Shown: in pieces, positions 28,301 through 61,044 of the stretch
How positions within the stretch are numbered: position 1 is the stretch's first letter
Layout: every line of letters begins with the position of its first letter
Source of the DNA: Alviniconcha marisindica
Taxonomy: Eukaryota; Mollusca; Gastropoda; Provannidae
Direction: 5' to 3'
DNA: 64,000 bases
NCBI GenBank assembly: GCA_018857735.1
Contig: JABMCL010003147.1
Location: 578,001-642,000 of the forward strand
Translations under genes and position numbers: made by a program
The notes under the pieces: model-generated
Seen by the model: the letters and a program-made list of their open reading frames with translations, nothing else
The model's database searches: none
Told to the model about the DNA's origin: nothing

Positions 28301-31300
28301 CACCCTGAAACACACAGTATGGTGGTGTACACTCTGAAACACATAACATGGTGGTGTACACCCTGAAACAACACAACAACACGGTGGTGTACACTCTGAA
28401 ACACACAACAACATGGTGGTGTACACCCTGAAACAACACAACAACATGGTGGTGTACACTCTGAAACACACAACATGCTGGTGTACATTCTGAAACACAC
28501 AACAACATGGTGGTGTACACCCTGAAACACACAATACGGTGGTGTACACTCTGAAACACATTACAACATGGTGGTGTACATTCTGAAACACACAACATGG
28601 TGGTGTACACCCTGAAACACACAACATGGTGGCATACACCCTGAAACACACATGGTGTATACCCTGAAACACACAGCAACATGGTGGTGAAACACACAAC
28701 ATGGTGGTGTACACCCTGAAACACACAGCAACATGGTGGTGAAACACACAACATGGTGGTGTATACCCTGAAACACACACCAACATGGTGTACACCCTGA
28801 AACACACACCAACATGGTGGTGAAACACACAACATGGTGGTGTACACCCTGAAACACACAACAACATGGTGTACACGTTGAAACACACAGCAACATGATG
28901 GTGAAACACACAACACCGTGGTGTACACCCTGAAACACACATCAGCATGGTGGTGTAATATTATAAGCCCTGAAACACATAAATTCCTTTGGATTGCATA
29001 CATGTGACATGGAAGATTGTCACTTTGACAACACAGCTTCTTCCCTGGCAACACACTTGGCTGAAGAAGCTTACAGATGAAGCTAAATCAGTAGATGTAT
29101 GACACTCCCTGCACTGAATAAGATCATGGCTTCACTTATAAAAAAATTGATTGCTTTTATATAGCACTATTCTCTGATCTAGAGCAGACTCACTGCTCTC
29201 ATGTTGCATGTGAATCATAATGAGTGACTTCAGCCTCTTTTTTTTGGTGCCCACTTTAAATATCCACCAAAGTGGTGTATTTACAGCTTTATTTGAACAT
29301 TACATGGCAAACAGCTGCTGTCTCAGCGAATGTTCTGTGTATACCATACTACTGTGCAATGGTTTACAGTGTTACTATTCAAAGCCACATACATCGGAGG
29401 CATGCATGTCTAACTGTTACTTGCCACCTGCACTTTGGGCAGAATGACCAGGATCTTTTACATGCTACTGCTGTAACACAGAGGCGGAATGGATACTGAA
29501 AAGAGTCACACAGAAAGTTTCACCCAAAAGAAGAAAATTCTCCCACCATTCTTGCTGGGACTTGAACCCATGACCATTCAGAACTGCGTCCATTTGGGTT
29601 TACATGGCAGTGTGCTGTGTCCCAATGGCAGTGTTTCATAAATGCAGAGTTTGCCCTGCATTTTGTTAATGATGCTGATACAATGCAATATTTCTTAACT
29701 AAAATAGAAAATGATGTCTAAAGTTCCTTTTTGTGTGTAGATAAACTGAACAAGGGACCACCTGACTGAAGCTATATCAAGAGTACAGAAATCCATCTCC
29801 ATAAATTTGTTTGTGGAAACAAATGCAATTTTGCTGAATTTGAGCTTGCTGAACTAGTAGTAGTAGTAGGAACTGATTTATTAATGCACTCAGTTATAAT
29901 CACATGTTCAAATTAAAATTGAGCGCCTTGTTCTAAGTGGTTGTCAATGGCTGCTTCTCCAGTCAATAAAACGATACCATATAAATTTGTAGGTTTCTGT
30001 TTCCACACTGCCAAGGATTACCTGACTCGGTCTTGGAGAAAGTTGGATTCCTCAATCATCTTTCTGGCAAAGGCTATCTCCCCACCCTGGACTATTCCTT
30101 CCTGAGGGCTTGCTGTCGACATCGTTTTGGGGTCGGGCCGATTAGGTGTCCTTGACACCAGTCCCTGTGCCTCAAAATGGTCGGCAAAGAAGGGTGGGTT
30201 GCACATGCAGAAGTCATAGACCTCCTCCGTACTCCCAATGACACCCTCCAGTATTGTGTCCTCTGTCACTTTTACAACTGAAATCAGAAACAGAAACTGA
30301 CTTGGTGTACCAAATGTCTGTGGCAGCAGGCTTCTGTTGCCTTATTAATTCAGTTTTCAGGTCCAGTCCTAGCAAGATGATGCTTCTGCACAACTTGAGT
30401 GAATTTCAGTTTGTCAAGGGGAGTAACTCTTTACAAATTACAGCTCAAGTCTTTGCACTTTAGCTGCAACAAAAGATTCAAGCTACAAACAACTTGGGCA
30501 GAACAATATTCCACTCTCACAAACCTTTTGCACATCAACCCATGATATCTGTTAGTTAGAAAAAACAAAACAAAAAAAAAAACAATCAAAAATACTATTC
30601 TAGTTTCTACAAATTTTTCCATGTTAATATTTTGCTTAAATTCAAAGTTATTGTCTGATTTTGTGTCTTATTTTACATACACACTACACAGCTACTGAAA
30701 TGACGAATGAACAGTCAAATTTGTCTGACATTTGAAATGATGAATGAACAGTCAAATTTGTGATATTGTATTTTCAGCTTAAAGAATAAAGTGTTTAGAA
30801 TCACATAAAGGGTCAGCCTTAAATTTTGATCCATACACGTCTGCTCTGTCTTAGTTCAATTGTGAAATTCTATCTGAATGTTATTTATAACATAAAGTAA
30901 AACTTTAAGAATACCCAAAGAAACACATAACCAAATTTCCATGCACAATAATCAGCAACATAAAGTTAGTAATGAACCTTTGTTTGACAAAATAGTTTAC
31001 TTAGTTGATTAATCACCCCCCCCCCCCCCCAAAACAATCCCACACACAAACAATTTAAATATAAATTTAAATGGCCCCTTAAATGATTTTCAACAAACAC
31101 CAGGAAATGTTATTTTAATTATTACAGTCCAGACTATTACTAATTCATAATTACAATACTAATTACTTATTTTCTCTCTCTAGATATATCCCAAGACATT
31201 CAAAATTGGCTTACAATGATTTGATCTTTTTTTAATTTTATGCTTCTTCTCTTTTAATTGTATCCTCTTGAATTTTTTTACATTACATTCATTATATTTG

Positions 31301-32196
31301 CTACCTTTGATTCTATCTGTCAGTTTGTTGTCCTCCAGGTTTTTGGTGGCATAACAGAAGTTGACTTCATCTGCTTCAGTTGCCAGGAATCGCCATGGGT
31401 TACCAGAGACTGCCAGGATGGGGTACACACAGCAAGCGCCAGTTCCTGCATGTAAACATAAAACTAGTAAAAGGCTTAAACAACCACTTCTTCACAATAC
31501 AGTTTCAACTTATTCAGCTGAAGTAGCACAAGCTTTCATGACAAAACCACATAATTATTAACTTATTAAGTTGCAAACAAAAACAAGCAAGAAATACATG
31601 TATGATACACTTGCTTCACTGAATGCAGCTGTATAGTTAAGTAGAAGAGAGAGTGAGAGAGAGGGAGAGATTATTAAATACATTTTAAATTATAAATAGT
31701 AAATACTGACACTCAGCACTTTCTGCATAAAAAAAAATTCTCACCAGGATTTTCTATGTCCATATATCTGAAAATACATTAGTTTTGGGAATTCCCACTT
31801 TGAACAGTATAGTTCCAGAACTGCTTTGCTCAGAAAAAACAATTACACCTGACAAGTTGATCATTTTGCAGACATACCTATATCAATGGCAGACAATTCT
31901 TGCTTGTTCCAATCTTTTGTTATGTCCTCAATCCAGTGCAGATAATTCAGCCGCAGTGGCAGTGTTGGTACCAAGCGATCAGGTGGTATTTCTATTTTCA
32001 GGCCATAGTCTTCTTGTAGCAAACAAGTTGTCAAGACCCTCACCGCATCTGGGTTTTTGAAGTCAAGAACTGGTTTGCCTTTGTGGTTCTCAACCAAATG
32101 TTGTTTAAATTCTGGGTATTTCTCTCCTAATTCTTCAAAATCTGGCTTCTTATACTTGTATCGATTTCTAGGATGCATAAACTTATTGAGCGACAT
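24590..32196 (-). CDS. METTL16: METTL16, RNA N6-adenosine methyltransferase
   Basis: Complete seven-exon gene, 603 aa. Exons in transcript order are 32196-31878, 31445-31305, 30277-30022, 28185-28116, 27167-27078, 26097-25963 and 25390-24590; all phases agree. METTL16 methylates U6 snRNA and MAT2A hairpins using SAM, linking splicing and SAM supply. The protein starts MSLNKFMHPRNRYKYK (RNA-binding N-terminal module). It has the SAM motif DIGTGACC spanning exons 1-2 and the catalytic NPPF at residues 180-183. TTMLGKK...APLKE and TEFCQGKTMRWGLAWSF follow in the methyltransferase core. The C-terminal conserved domain (QFVLKCHMCVRVQGADLALE to the end) matches the vertebrate conserved region. A disordered Ser/Thr/Glu-rich linker separates the two. 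The human protein is 562 aa. Confidence 0.96.
25145..25265 (-). repeat. METTL16: In-frame 48-bp coding repeat in METTL16
   Basis: Two full copies and a partial one of TSTEA(A/T)ATSS(D/N)PS(V/E)SV, 16 residues each, in the disordered linker. The DNA unit on the plus strand is GATGTCACTGACACTGACGG plus GTCTGAAGATGTTGCTGCAG and CTTCTGTT. Confidence 0.85.
25858..25915 (-). repeat. Dispersed repeat fragment (family C), inverted copy
   Basis: Reverse complement of the 15388-15455 family, in METTL16 intron 6: TGTTAGCCCTGATATAACCC then GTGGTTAGCTGGGCCCAAAA. It may be the tail of a SINE. Confidence 0.65.
25963..26097 (-). CDS. METTL16: METTL16 coding exon 6
   Basis: Forty-five codons, KSEFSQGKKEGKK to KQIFSELR. 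The acceptor is CCATTGCAG and the donor AGG|GTCAGT, phase 0 on both sides. It aligns with the basic stretch and first strand/helix of the C-terminal conserved region (human KRRKLEKPRKPITFVV...). Confidence 0.9.
26815..27077 (-). repeat. ~30-bp minisatellite copying the donor of METTL16 exon 5
   Basis: On the minus strand about nine units of AAGTCTGTCAACTTTCC(G/A) and GTAAGGCCCTT follow the real junction. Several keep a full GTAAGG donor; others are changed (GTAACA, GTACGG). Confidence 0.92.
27078..27167 (-). CDS. METTL16: METTL16 coding exon 5
   Basis: Thirty codons: IENFASTEFCQGKTMRWGLA and WSFDKSVNFP. The acceptor is CTTGTGCAG and the donor is CCG|GTAAGG, both phase 0. The last ~17 exon bases plus the donor are duplicated in tandem downstream (26815-27077 on the plus strand). 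Confidence 0.93.
27880..28005 (+). repeat. CA microsatellite
   Basis: (CA)n with TTCGCT and TTTGCT interruptions in METTL16 intron 4, next to a CCCCACCCCACCCCCC stretch. Confidence 0.95.
28116..28185 (-). CDS. METTL16: METTL16 coding exon 4
   Basis: A 70-base exon encoding RVYTTMLGKKASLAPLKEIL and RRHK. The acceptor TGTTTCAG|G is phase 2 in and the donor is AAG|GTACAG. Its acceptor and first ~19 bases are repeated about 25 times in the intron upstream (28187-28950 on the plus strand). Confidence 0.93.
28187..28960 (-). repeat. ~30-bp minisatellite copying the acceptor of METTL16 exon 4
   Basis: About 25 units of GTGTGTTTCAG plus GGTGTACACCACCATGTTG on the minus strand, some shortened to a TTTCACCACCATGTTG form. 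The unit lacks stops in all three minus-strand frames, so the array is open in the exon's own frame for more than 900 bases. Confidence 0.95.
29110..29590 (-). repeat. SINE-like composite repeat (family A), minus orientation
   Basis: Read on the minus strand, it begins with a tRNA B-box-like GGGTTCAAGTCCC (~29570-29555). It continues through ~350 bases including GATCCTGGTCATTCTGCCC and ends with GCAGTGAGTCTGCTC and TAGTGCTATATAAAAGC (29220-29140), then an A/T tail. The last ~90 bases match 2195-2285. It lies in METTL16 intron 3. Confidence 0.6.
30022..30277 (-). CDS. METTL16: METTL16 coding exon 3 (catalytic)
   Basis: Encodes VVKVTEDTILEGVIG, then VYDFCMCNPPFFADHFEAQG and GGEIAFARKMIEES to FLQDRV. 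It holds the NPPF motif that positions the target adenosine. The acceptor is GATTTCAG and the donor GTCAG|GTAATC leaves phase 2. The position aligned to human Lys163 of the K-loop is Asp here. Confidence 0.95.
31305..31445 (-). CDS. METTL16: METTL16 coding exon 2
   Basis: Encodes GTGACCVYPILAVSG to NKLTDRIK. It completes the SAM-binding DIGTGA motif across the junction. Acceptor ACATGCAG, donor AAAG|GTAGCA. FLATEADEV aligns with human FLATEVDDM. Confidence 0.95.
31878..32196 (-). CDS. METTL16: METTL16 coding exon 1
   Basis: Starts ATG at 32196 and encodes MSLNKFMHPRN to SAIDI, with donor ATAG|GTATGT (phase 1). The start agrees with the known N terminus of the family (M-LSK-MHARNRYK in human). 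LRLNYLHWIED is a highly conserved segment. Confidence 0.95.
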
Positions 32197-32474
32197 CTTC
32201 GGCTCTGGATATTTAACTTTTAAACTATATGCTTGCTATCTCATTGTAGGCAACCACTAAACCAGTCATCAGCACACTTTCACTTTGACAATCACTCAGT
32301 ACTTTGTCAGTAGACGATGTTTATGTCAGTATTCACTACTTGCAAACGCATTTACCGCAAATTCAACTGCAATTTTTCTTTTCAACAAAAGAAACAAGGG
32401 TAATACAAGCCAGTAAAACTGAAGCTGTCTGTCTTAACAATTCAAGTTCAATAGCACAGTCGTCGACCACACGT

Positions 32475-33067
32475 TCAAATGGGCGCGGACATGTTTAATC
32501 TCGTGATTTCACGGAGCACACGAGACCAGATTTGGACATTTCCGCTGATGCGTTCATCGTCTGCGCAAAGAACCTGACCCTCGGAAGACACAAGTTTACG
32601 TGTGCCACTGTACAATAATTTCGAATTGTAGGGCTTCCGATCGTGTTTTTGTAACACAAAGTCATCTAACAGGTAACTGGCTCGTTCTTTCGGTCTGACT
32701 GTAATGCTTTCAGGTATTTCAAATTTGAATTGTCGCCGTGGCAGTTCGGTTTTTGGATTCAACTTGTCTTGGCATGGCGGTCAAGTCATGCAAAAATTAT
32801 CATTGATAATGTGTGTGTTCTGTCAGTCACATCACATATTTTGAAACTAAATCCATATGGGCTGGCAAAATTTGGCAGACATAGTACGATGGGTAGACGC
32901 CAATGTACGACGGTTTGATACTTGTTCTTGATTATTTTTTCCCCCTTACCTAGAAAATTAGACCTGATTATGTCTGGGCCTGCTTGGGTGGACTGTTGCA
33001 CGACAAAGTCAGACACAATCATGTGATGTTCCAGACAGACACTGATTTGGTACCGTGAATTTATCAT
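32475..33067 (-). CDS. Hypothetical two-exon protein upstream of METTL16
   Basis: Exon A (33067-32950) starts ATG, encodes MINSRYQISVCLEHH to IIRSNFL and ends TAG|GTAAGG (phase 1). Exon B (32767-32475) from CCAAG|AC restores phase (G|AC gives Asp) and encodes KLNPKTELPRRQFKFEIPES, KERASYLLDDFVLQKHDRKP to NMSAPI and TGA. The total is 136 aa, charged and without a signal peptide or membrane segment. I recognise no family. Exon B's open frame has no in-frame ATG, which is why a splice join is needed; its acceptor tract is weak. It could instead be a decayed gene. Confidence 0.35.
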
Positions 33068-33069
33068 AC

Positions 33070-36000
33070 CTGTTTAGGCGTACATCAGTGGTTTATTGCT
33101 AATTGTATAAAATAATATATCACAGAACACTTTTCTCTGTGTTATTCTCATTGTAAACATTCACTGAGCACCCAGATGGATGAATTACTCGGAAAATCAA
33201 TTCGGCTAGACTTATCACTGGTGTAAGCCGACTTGTGTAGGTGTGTTAATGTTAGCACAATGCTTTATACATTATAATGGAGAACTTCTTTATTGATCTA
33301 GATATTATTTATTAAAACAAACTATGTCAGCATTTTTGAACTTGTATTTTTTTGGGTAATGTTATAGTTGTTATACAGTTACAACAGTACTAATTACTAC
33401 TAAGTACTATACAAAAAATAAAATAAAGCAAAAACAAAAAAAAACTTCAACAGGCATATTACCATTTAACAATAAATGAATAATAAATTCTGTTTAATTG
33501 TAGTCACGTAGGTTGCCATGGGGTAGATCTGTGATAAAAGATTTAAGGATTATTGTTATTATTTAACAATAACAGTGAAGCTGTCTTCATTTCATATGCC
33601 AATATGGCCATTGTTCTTTTTATCGACTCAATTGAGGACAGTGCTGAGGACAATACATCAGGAGATCATAATTCATACAGTGTTTATTTTTTGTATTCAT
33701 GTGATTATACTCTGTCATAGTGTCAGTGTGTTACTTATACTAGAACTATAGTTCTTTTTTTAGAATTTTAAAATAAAAGCAGGATACAGTGATAAACTGA
33801 TGTATCTAACTTTACTTTCTGATTGAATGCACAGTACTAACATAACAATACTAACAGTAATACTAGGGTACTATTAATTTATTAAAGTATTATTTTATTT
33901 TTTCTCAACTGCTCATCTACTGTTGTATTTGGATTCAAATGTAGCTGTTTTGCCATACACATCTGTGAATGATGAATTTCCTCAGTGAAAGAATGGACAT
34001 TTTGTGTAATCACATTTTGGAATTTAATGAGATGAACAAATAATTGTGATGATGACTCTCCATTTAGCTTGCGCCAAAAAATGTCATGCACAGCATGCTT
34101 GTTGCACAGGGTAGGGAGATCTATATATTTAACTATAAATGGATAAATGGACATCATTATCATTAGACTAGATGAATGAAATTTGTAAGACGGCTTAAAT
34201 TAAACAGAGTCGTGTAGAATGCAGTTCATACTTCATAAGGGGGAAGGGGCCTGCAAGAATGAGTCCAAACCTTTGCGAAAAGGTGTGTCCTTTGACCTTA
34301 ACTGGCTTTACACGTTGGATTGAAGGACCCAGTGGAAGATTTTTCAGTGAAGGTCAAGGGTCAGCCTTTGAGTGATTTGCATCAACTGGCGCAAAACATG
34401 CCATTTTTTGCATCAGTGGTATGAAAAGTGCATACAGCAGAACCTAGGATTAGCACATAAACAAAGCCAAAATGATGGAGTAACACTGATATGTAGCTTT
34501 CTGGAGCAGAGTGCAGGGCCATGGCAGAGATAACATTGGCAGTTTGCAAGTAACATTGAAAGACACAGCAGCCACCAGTGAAACATAAAGCGCTCAGCCA
34601 TTTTGCTTTTAATGGCTAAAATGCATATAAAATACAGCATTCCCCAAATGCAATATTTACACCAAAATTAGCAATGAGTGCGACCCCTGATAAAACTAGC
34701 GCATGTTTGTCACATGTGTGCCTTGCTCTCATGCAGCATAGTGCATGTGTGGGACAGTGCATGGAGAATGGTGCTTGACCAGTGAACAGGCCTTTGGTAG
34801 GTCTGTAATTAGTAAACATATTGAGTTGTTCTGTCAGTCACAGATGTCTTGCAGTGGAGATATTTAAAAACAATAACACAAACACTGTGAAGTGTCATTT
34901 TGTAAAAATACTAAACTTTTTACAATTTTAGTTTGTGTTGACACTACAGACAATGCTTTCATGATCTGATTTGGACTTGGGGATAGGAAATTCAGGGTCC
35001 ATAAATTTTGTTTGAGTTTGAAAATGGGTGATCGGTTGGAGCATCCATCCAGTGAGCTACAGTTTCCATGGATACAGTGTGATTAATTAGTTTAGTTTGT
35101 AATGAGCAGCTCTTCTAAGCAAAAACTGTATGCTGAATTCCTTGTGTTTGCTACTCTGGGATTGGTAAACAGAAACATGTCTCCACTTGTGACTTGAAAT
35201 TATGGTTCTAGTAATGATGATATAGTACATGGCTCAGAAGAGACTGAAGAAAAAGATGCATGCCCTTGTGACTTTTATGTGAGATTAAGCAAAAATCTAA
35301 ATGTAAAATGGAGTTGATTTTGAGTGGTTAAAAAAGAGAGAGAGAGAGAGAGAAAAGAGAGAGGTAAAAACACAAAACAGTAAAAGAATGTGTTTTAAAA
35401 TTAAATTTAGAGGGATAAAATGAAACAGTGTGCAAAATTTCAGCATTGTATTTATAATACACAAGAGTACTTTGACTGTGACAGTGTGAGTGAATTTTCA
35501 GTATTATAATACACAAGAGTAATGTGAAGGTAGAAGCAACTTATTTGTCTGTTTTTTCTCATCATGGTTGCTTAGACTCATTTATGAATGCATTTTCTTT
35601 CATAATTGTTCATTGCATGGATTTATGTTTAATCATTTATAGCTTTGCATTGTTTTGTGTTGTCCCTCGAAGAAGCATCCTTAATTCTTTGTTAACTGCA
35701 GCTGTCCCTTCTTGGTAGCTGTGAGGGTAAGCAATGTTAGCATTGTGCTGATTATTGCCTGTAATTAATTAAGTATAATATATCTATGCATAATATAATA
35801 CCTATAATCTATACCTGTTTTCTCAAAGTCAAGGAAAAAAATACGATTTTTCTTCCATGTTTGCTGCATATCACTGACTGCAACAATAATATTAGCCATT
35901 GTGAGTAATGATGCAGTGCATTGTATAAATTCATCAGCTCAGGTGACCAAGACATCATTTTTGTATGTAACATGTAAGCATAGGTCTAGTTTTACTCAAC

Positions 36001-36530
36001 ACTGGAATAAAAATGAGACAAATTTTAGAAAATAAAAGTGAATCCATAATGTCATTCATTGTACCGATATGTGAACTAAGTAACTGAACTGTTCAGAACT
36101 CTCTTTTCCGAAACTGTTTAACAAAAGGGAAAAACAAGAGGGTCCATAGAATCTAAGCATGCCAGGCAATCCAAGTTTTTGTTTGTTTGTTTAGTTACCC
36201 GATTCAATCAACAAACACCTGGAGCTCTGAATGTTAAAGCTTCTTTGTGCTCTTTCACCAATTACTGAAGTTCAGAGATGCCTTCTGGGCTCATCAGTGT
36301 TGTCATGCTAGTCTTTGTCAAACACAGGAGTTGGGACACTGTTCTATCAAGGCTTGTACTAGTTGTAGTTTCATTAACTGGTCCAGAAATAGTCTGGCTG
36401 ATTCATTGTATCAAACTGTTGTCACACACCTGTTCAAAATATTTAGACTGACTCGACTTCAAGCTCATCAATTGTTTTGCCTGTGCAGTCACTGTGTATC
36501 TCACATGTTTCTTTGTTTGTTTTTTCCCCC
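33070..36530. other. Intergenic space between METTL16 side and LIS1
   Basis: A/T-rich, no supported exon. It presumably holds regulatory sequence for the divergent METTL16/LIS1 pair. A short GA-rich run lies at 35335-35360. Confidence 0.5.
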
Positions 36531-36534
36531 ACCA

Positions 36535-36651
36535 GGTTCAAGATGGCGCCACTGTGGTGAAAAAAAGGGGGGGAAGTAGTTCTCTTTGCAATTTTCGACA
36601 AGTCATTTTCCCGTTTTTTTGTGCTTCTGTGCTGCCCCTGACACTGCAAAA
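36535..36651 (+). promoter_or_regulatory. PAFAH1B1: LIS1 5' leader with YY1-like motif and 5-codon uORF
   Basis: TTTTTTCCCCCACCAG at 36519-36534 precedes GTTCAAGATGGCGCC. AAGATGGCGCC is a good match to the YY1 element often found just downstream of start sites. Its ATG (36543) opens a short uORF, MAPLW then TGA at 36558. CCCCCACCAG could equally be an acceptor for a 5' UTR exon. The coding ATG is at 36652. Confidence 0.45.
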
Positions 36652-57902
<21,251 letters not shown>

Positions 57903-59605
57903 CTATAGCCATTGCTAGGAAACGGTGCAAGGGACACAACCCCTCTTCCTTCTTGCTGTGCAAGAGGAGACTTGTTGCCTCCCCTTGCTCCCGCGGGCTG
58001 AGGCAATCTTTTGTAGACCGGAGCGATCCAGTCTGAGCAACGGGCACCAACCAACATAGAGACGGGGATAAACTGGCCGGAAGGGATTAGCGTGTTTTTC
58101 CGCTTGCTTTTTTTTTTTCAAGTTTGGAGAAGATGTGTGGTAAGACCTTGAACAACGCAGGATGTTTATGACACAGTAGATGGATTTTTTCTCCTCTTTC
58201 AACTCAGATCTGTCTTGTATGTAAAAACGTAGTGTTGCTGATCTGTTGATATTTATCTGTCCTGTTAGTATTACAATTACACCCCCTTATCCTCTTCTGC
58301 TCTCTCTCTCTCTCTGTCTCTCTCTCTGTCTCGCTGTCTTTCGTGTTTCCCGTCTTTTATCTGCTATGTGTTTGAAGATTGCCATACTATACTTAAATGT
58401 TTGTAACAACTGAATTGATTTGTTGTGGCTTTGTGTTCTGTTGAGGTATGTACTTCTTCACCTAGTTCATAGTTTCCAATTTATTCTTAAGCACTGTATT
58501 GGCAGAGTTTGTTGGATGCCAGAAAAATAACCAGAGGCTGGAATTAAAAGATGGTTTTGTCATCATAATGAGTTCTCTGACAATTTATTGGGGGAAGGGG
58601 AAAAAAAAGGTTTGAAAGGCAACAGATTTAGACACCTAAGCATCATCATCCACCATGATTCACCTTTATGTGTAAATCACTCACCCCCCCCCCCCCTCCC
58701 AAAACTTAAAATTGTACATATTTTCATTTTGACATCTTGATAATTTTATGCGGAAGGTGTTTTTGCCAACAACAACAAAATCTTAGACTGTTAATGTGGA
58801 TGATTGTTTTCTTTTGGTAGAAATCTCCCTCAGTTTGTGGACACTATGTTTTGTCTGTGTAACCTTTGCTGACTGGTGTTATGAATAACCACAATATAGA
58901 GTGACCACCAGGATCACTTAAGGGCTTGGCATGGATGTGCACTCGCTGCCAGAGGCTATCACCGTGACACATCACTGCTGAAATGAAGGGGAAAGACAAC
59001 TATCAAGCTTATCTCTTCCTGTCCTTGTGTAGTTGTTAGGGTTTAGTCTGGTATTTGTGGTGTCCTCCACACTCGCTGTTGTTCTAGATGTGCAGAGTAT
59101 ATAATTATATTCATATATATCTTGTGTCAATTAGCTGAATGAACTGTATGTTGTGTTCTTGTGAGTTGAGAAGAATTTGTGATACTCTCATCATATGCAT
59201 AACATAATAAAGCTCATATGTCTGCCCCCTCCACCCCCACCCCACCCTGCCCCCTCCACCCCCACCCCCCTCCAACCCCCATCTCTCTCCCCCCCCCCTC
59301 CCCCCTGCCCCCCCAAAACAGCAAAAAACAAGACATAAAAAATTCTTCAAACAGGGATCACATTACTTGACTCACAATCAAAAAATGGTTAAGTTACTAC
59401 TGTGCTTTTGAGTACTTGCAAGCTTTTTTCCCTTTTTTTTAAACCCTCGTTATGATGATTTGCTCTTTGATGCTGTAGATACGTGATACTGTTTGCAATG
59501 ACAGGTTGGGTTCTCATTTAAATTACCAAAGACCCTTGCACATTGTATGCCATTATCTGTCACATCACATAGAGATGATGTAGTTATGTGCGATTGTTCT
59601 TAGTG

Positions 59606-59643
<38 letters not shown>

Positions 59644-60800
59644 CACTCACTCAAAGACTTGGCTTGCTACACATGCGTTTCACACAAAAAGTTTTTACGG
59701 TTAAAGAGACCCGTTTTGCACTCAGAAGTAAATGTGCACTGTAGAACGGTTTGACATTTTTCGCTCTGCGTAACTTACCACGTCTTTCTCTCTTTCTGTC
59801 TTGTTTCTGTCCTCCAAATTGGTAGTTCAGCGTGGTGAATTGTACATAGCGTCAAGTCTTCTTCCTATGCCTGCGTGACTGAAATGTTTATTTATCCACA
59901 TGTGAGTGCTGGCCTCTGGTTTCTCTTGTGTCTTAATTTATTGTGCCCCGTCGCTTCTGCTCAGAGTGGCTCACCCAGTGATATAATTATCATGACTCAG
60001 TCCGGAAACCCATGCAGCCACTTTCGCTTCTCTGTCAACTGGAAACCCAAACAGGTTTCTGTTTCTATGCTTGTAATGAGAAACGGTAACCCGTTTGAGC
60101 TTCTGTTTGTGTACTTCAGGAACTCCTCTGATTGATCAATTGAAACTCAAAACTGGTTATTATTTTGATTTTTGTGTTTGCAATTGAAGCATTTGGCCGT
60201 TTGGCTGCGTGTTTCCCATTCAGCCCTCCAGATATCTGTCATAAGTTATGCTTGAGTTTTTAAAACTGAACGTATTTAGGTTATGTTTATGGTTTAGAGA
60301 TTTAAACCAGTCTGTGTTGTCATTTGTGTATAGTGTAAATAGAAATAGTCCCTGCGTTTTCTTAAGTTTTACCCGCATTGCCATCATTGCCAGTAATGTG
60401 TTGTTTTACAGTGGCATTACAGCTGTCTGTGGGGGGGCTTCGGCTTGCTTCAATCAGTCTGCCAACTGCTTGCACATCTGCTTGTCGTGTAACAACTTTC
60501 TTCCTTTTGCCTTCAGCACTGATTCAGCTCCAAGCACATTGAAGAGTTCTGACGAAACCAACAAACAAAGGGGTCTTGATTTGGATGAGGTTTTCATCCA
60601 TTTCCCCGTTGTGAGGAGATCAGCAGTTTGCTGGCTGTTTCCACTCGTGGAGGAGTTATTGTGTTTGGCTGATTTTTAACTTAGAAATGACGAACTGCTT
60701 AATTTTCAGTTTGTGTCAATTTGGGGGATAAATCCACTCCACGAAAGCCATTCCCCTGTGTAAAATGTTGTCAGTTTTTCTGTCATTTGTGGCTTTTTCT
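57903..60800 (+). other. PAFAH1B1: LIS1 3' UTR and downstream flank
   Basis: No further exon is supported. It contains an AATAAA at 59206-59211 (1.3 kb after the stop) as the clearest polyadenylation candidate, a C-rich tract at 59220-59315 and a CA run at 59610-59640. Confidence 0.55.
59206..59211 (+). terminator. Candidate poly(A) signal for LIS1
   Basis: AATAAA in CATAATAAAGCTCATATG TCTG. Long 3' UTRs are usual for LIS1, which makes a 1.3 kb UTR plausible. There is no strong GT-rich downstream element, so confidence is modest. Confidence 0.4.
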
Positions 60801-60804
60801 GTAA

Positions 60805-61044
60805 AGCCCCGTTCACACGGTAGAGTCTCGCTGGCATTGATTTCACGGTGTGGTGGGTGCACGCTCTTTGAGTCGCCGCATCAGCGAGTTGCAGGCGGCG
60901 CTGAGTGGATGCCAGGTCGTGAGCATCAGTCGAGCGACAGGCAAAAGCTGTCCCATACGGTAGGCTCTGTGACTCGGACCCCGCCCTGAAAAATGTCTCA
61001 TAGGTTGGAGTTCGCAAGTGGAACCCTCCCGTGTGAACGGGTCT
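60805..61044. mobile_element. 240-bp MITE with 16-bp terminal inverted repeats and TAA duplication
   Basis: The left end AGCCCCGTTCACACGG and the reverse complement of the right end AGACCCGTTCACACGG differ at one base. Direct TAA trinucleotides flank both sides (60802-60804 and 61045-61047). A 3-bp TAA/TTA target duplication with short inverted repeats fits non-autonomous PIF/Harbinger elements. It has no coding capacity. Confidence 0.8.

Noticed and set aside
28083..29054. 323-codon minus-strand Cys-rich open frame
   Set aside because: Only its last 23 codons or so are METTL16 exon 4; the remainder is the acceptor-copy array in the intron. Kept as a finding, not as a gene.
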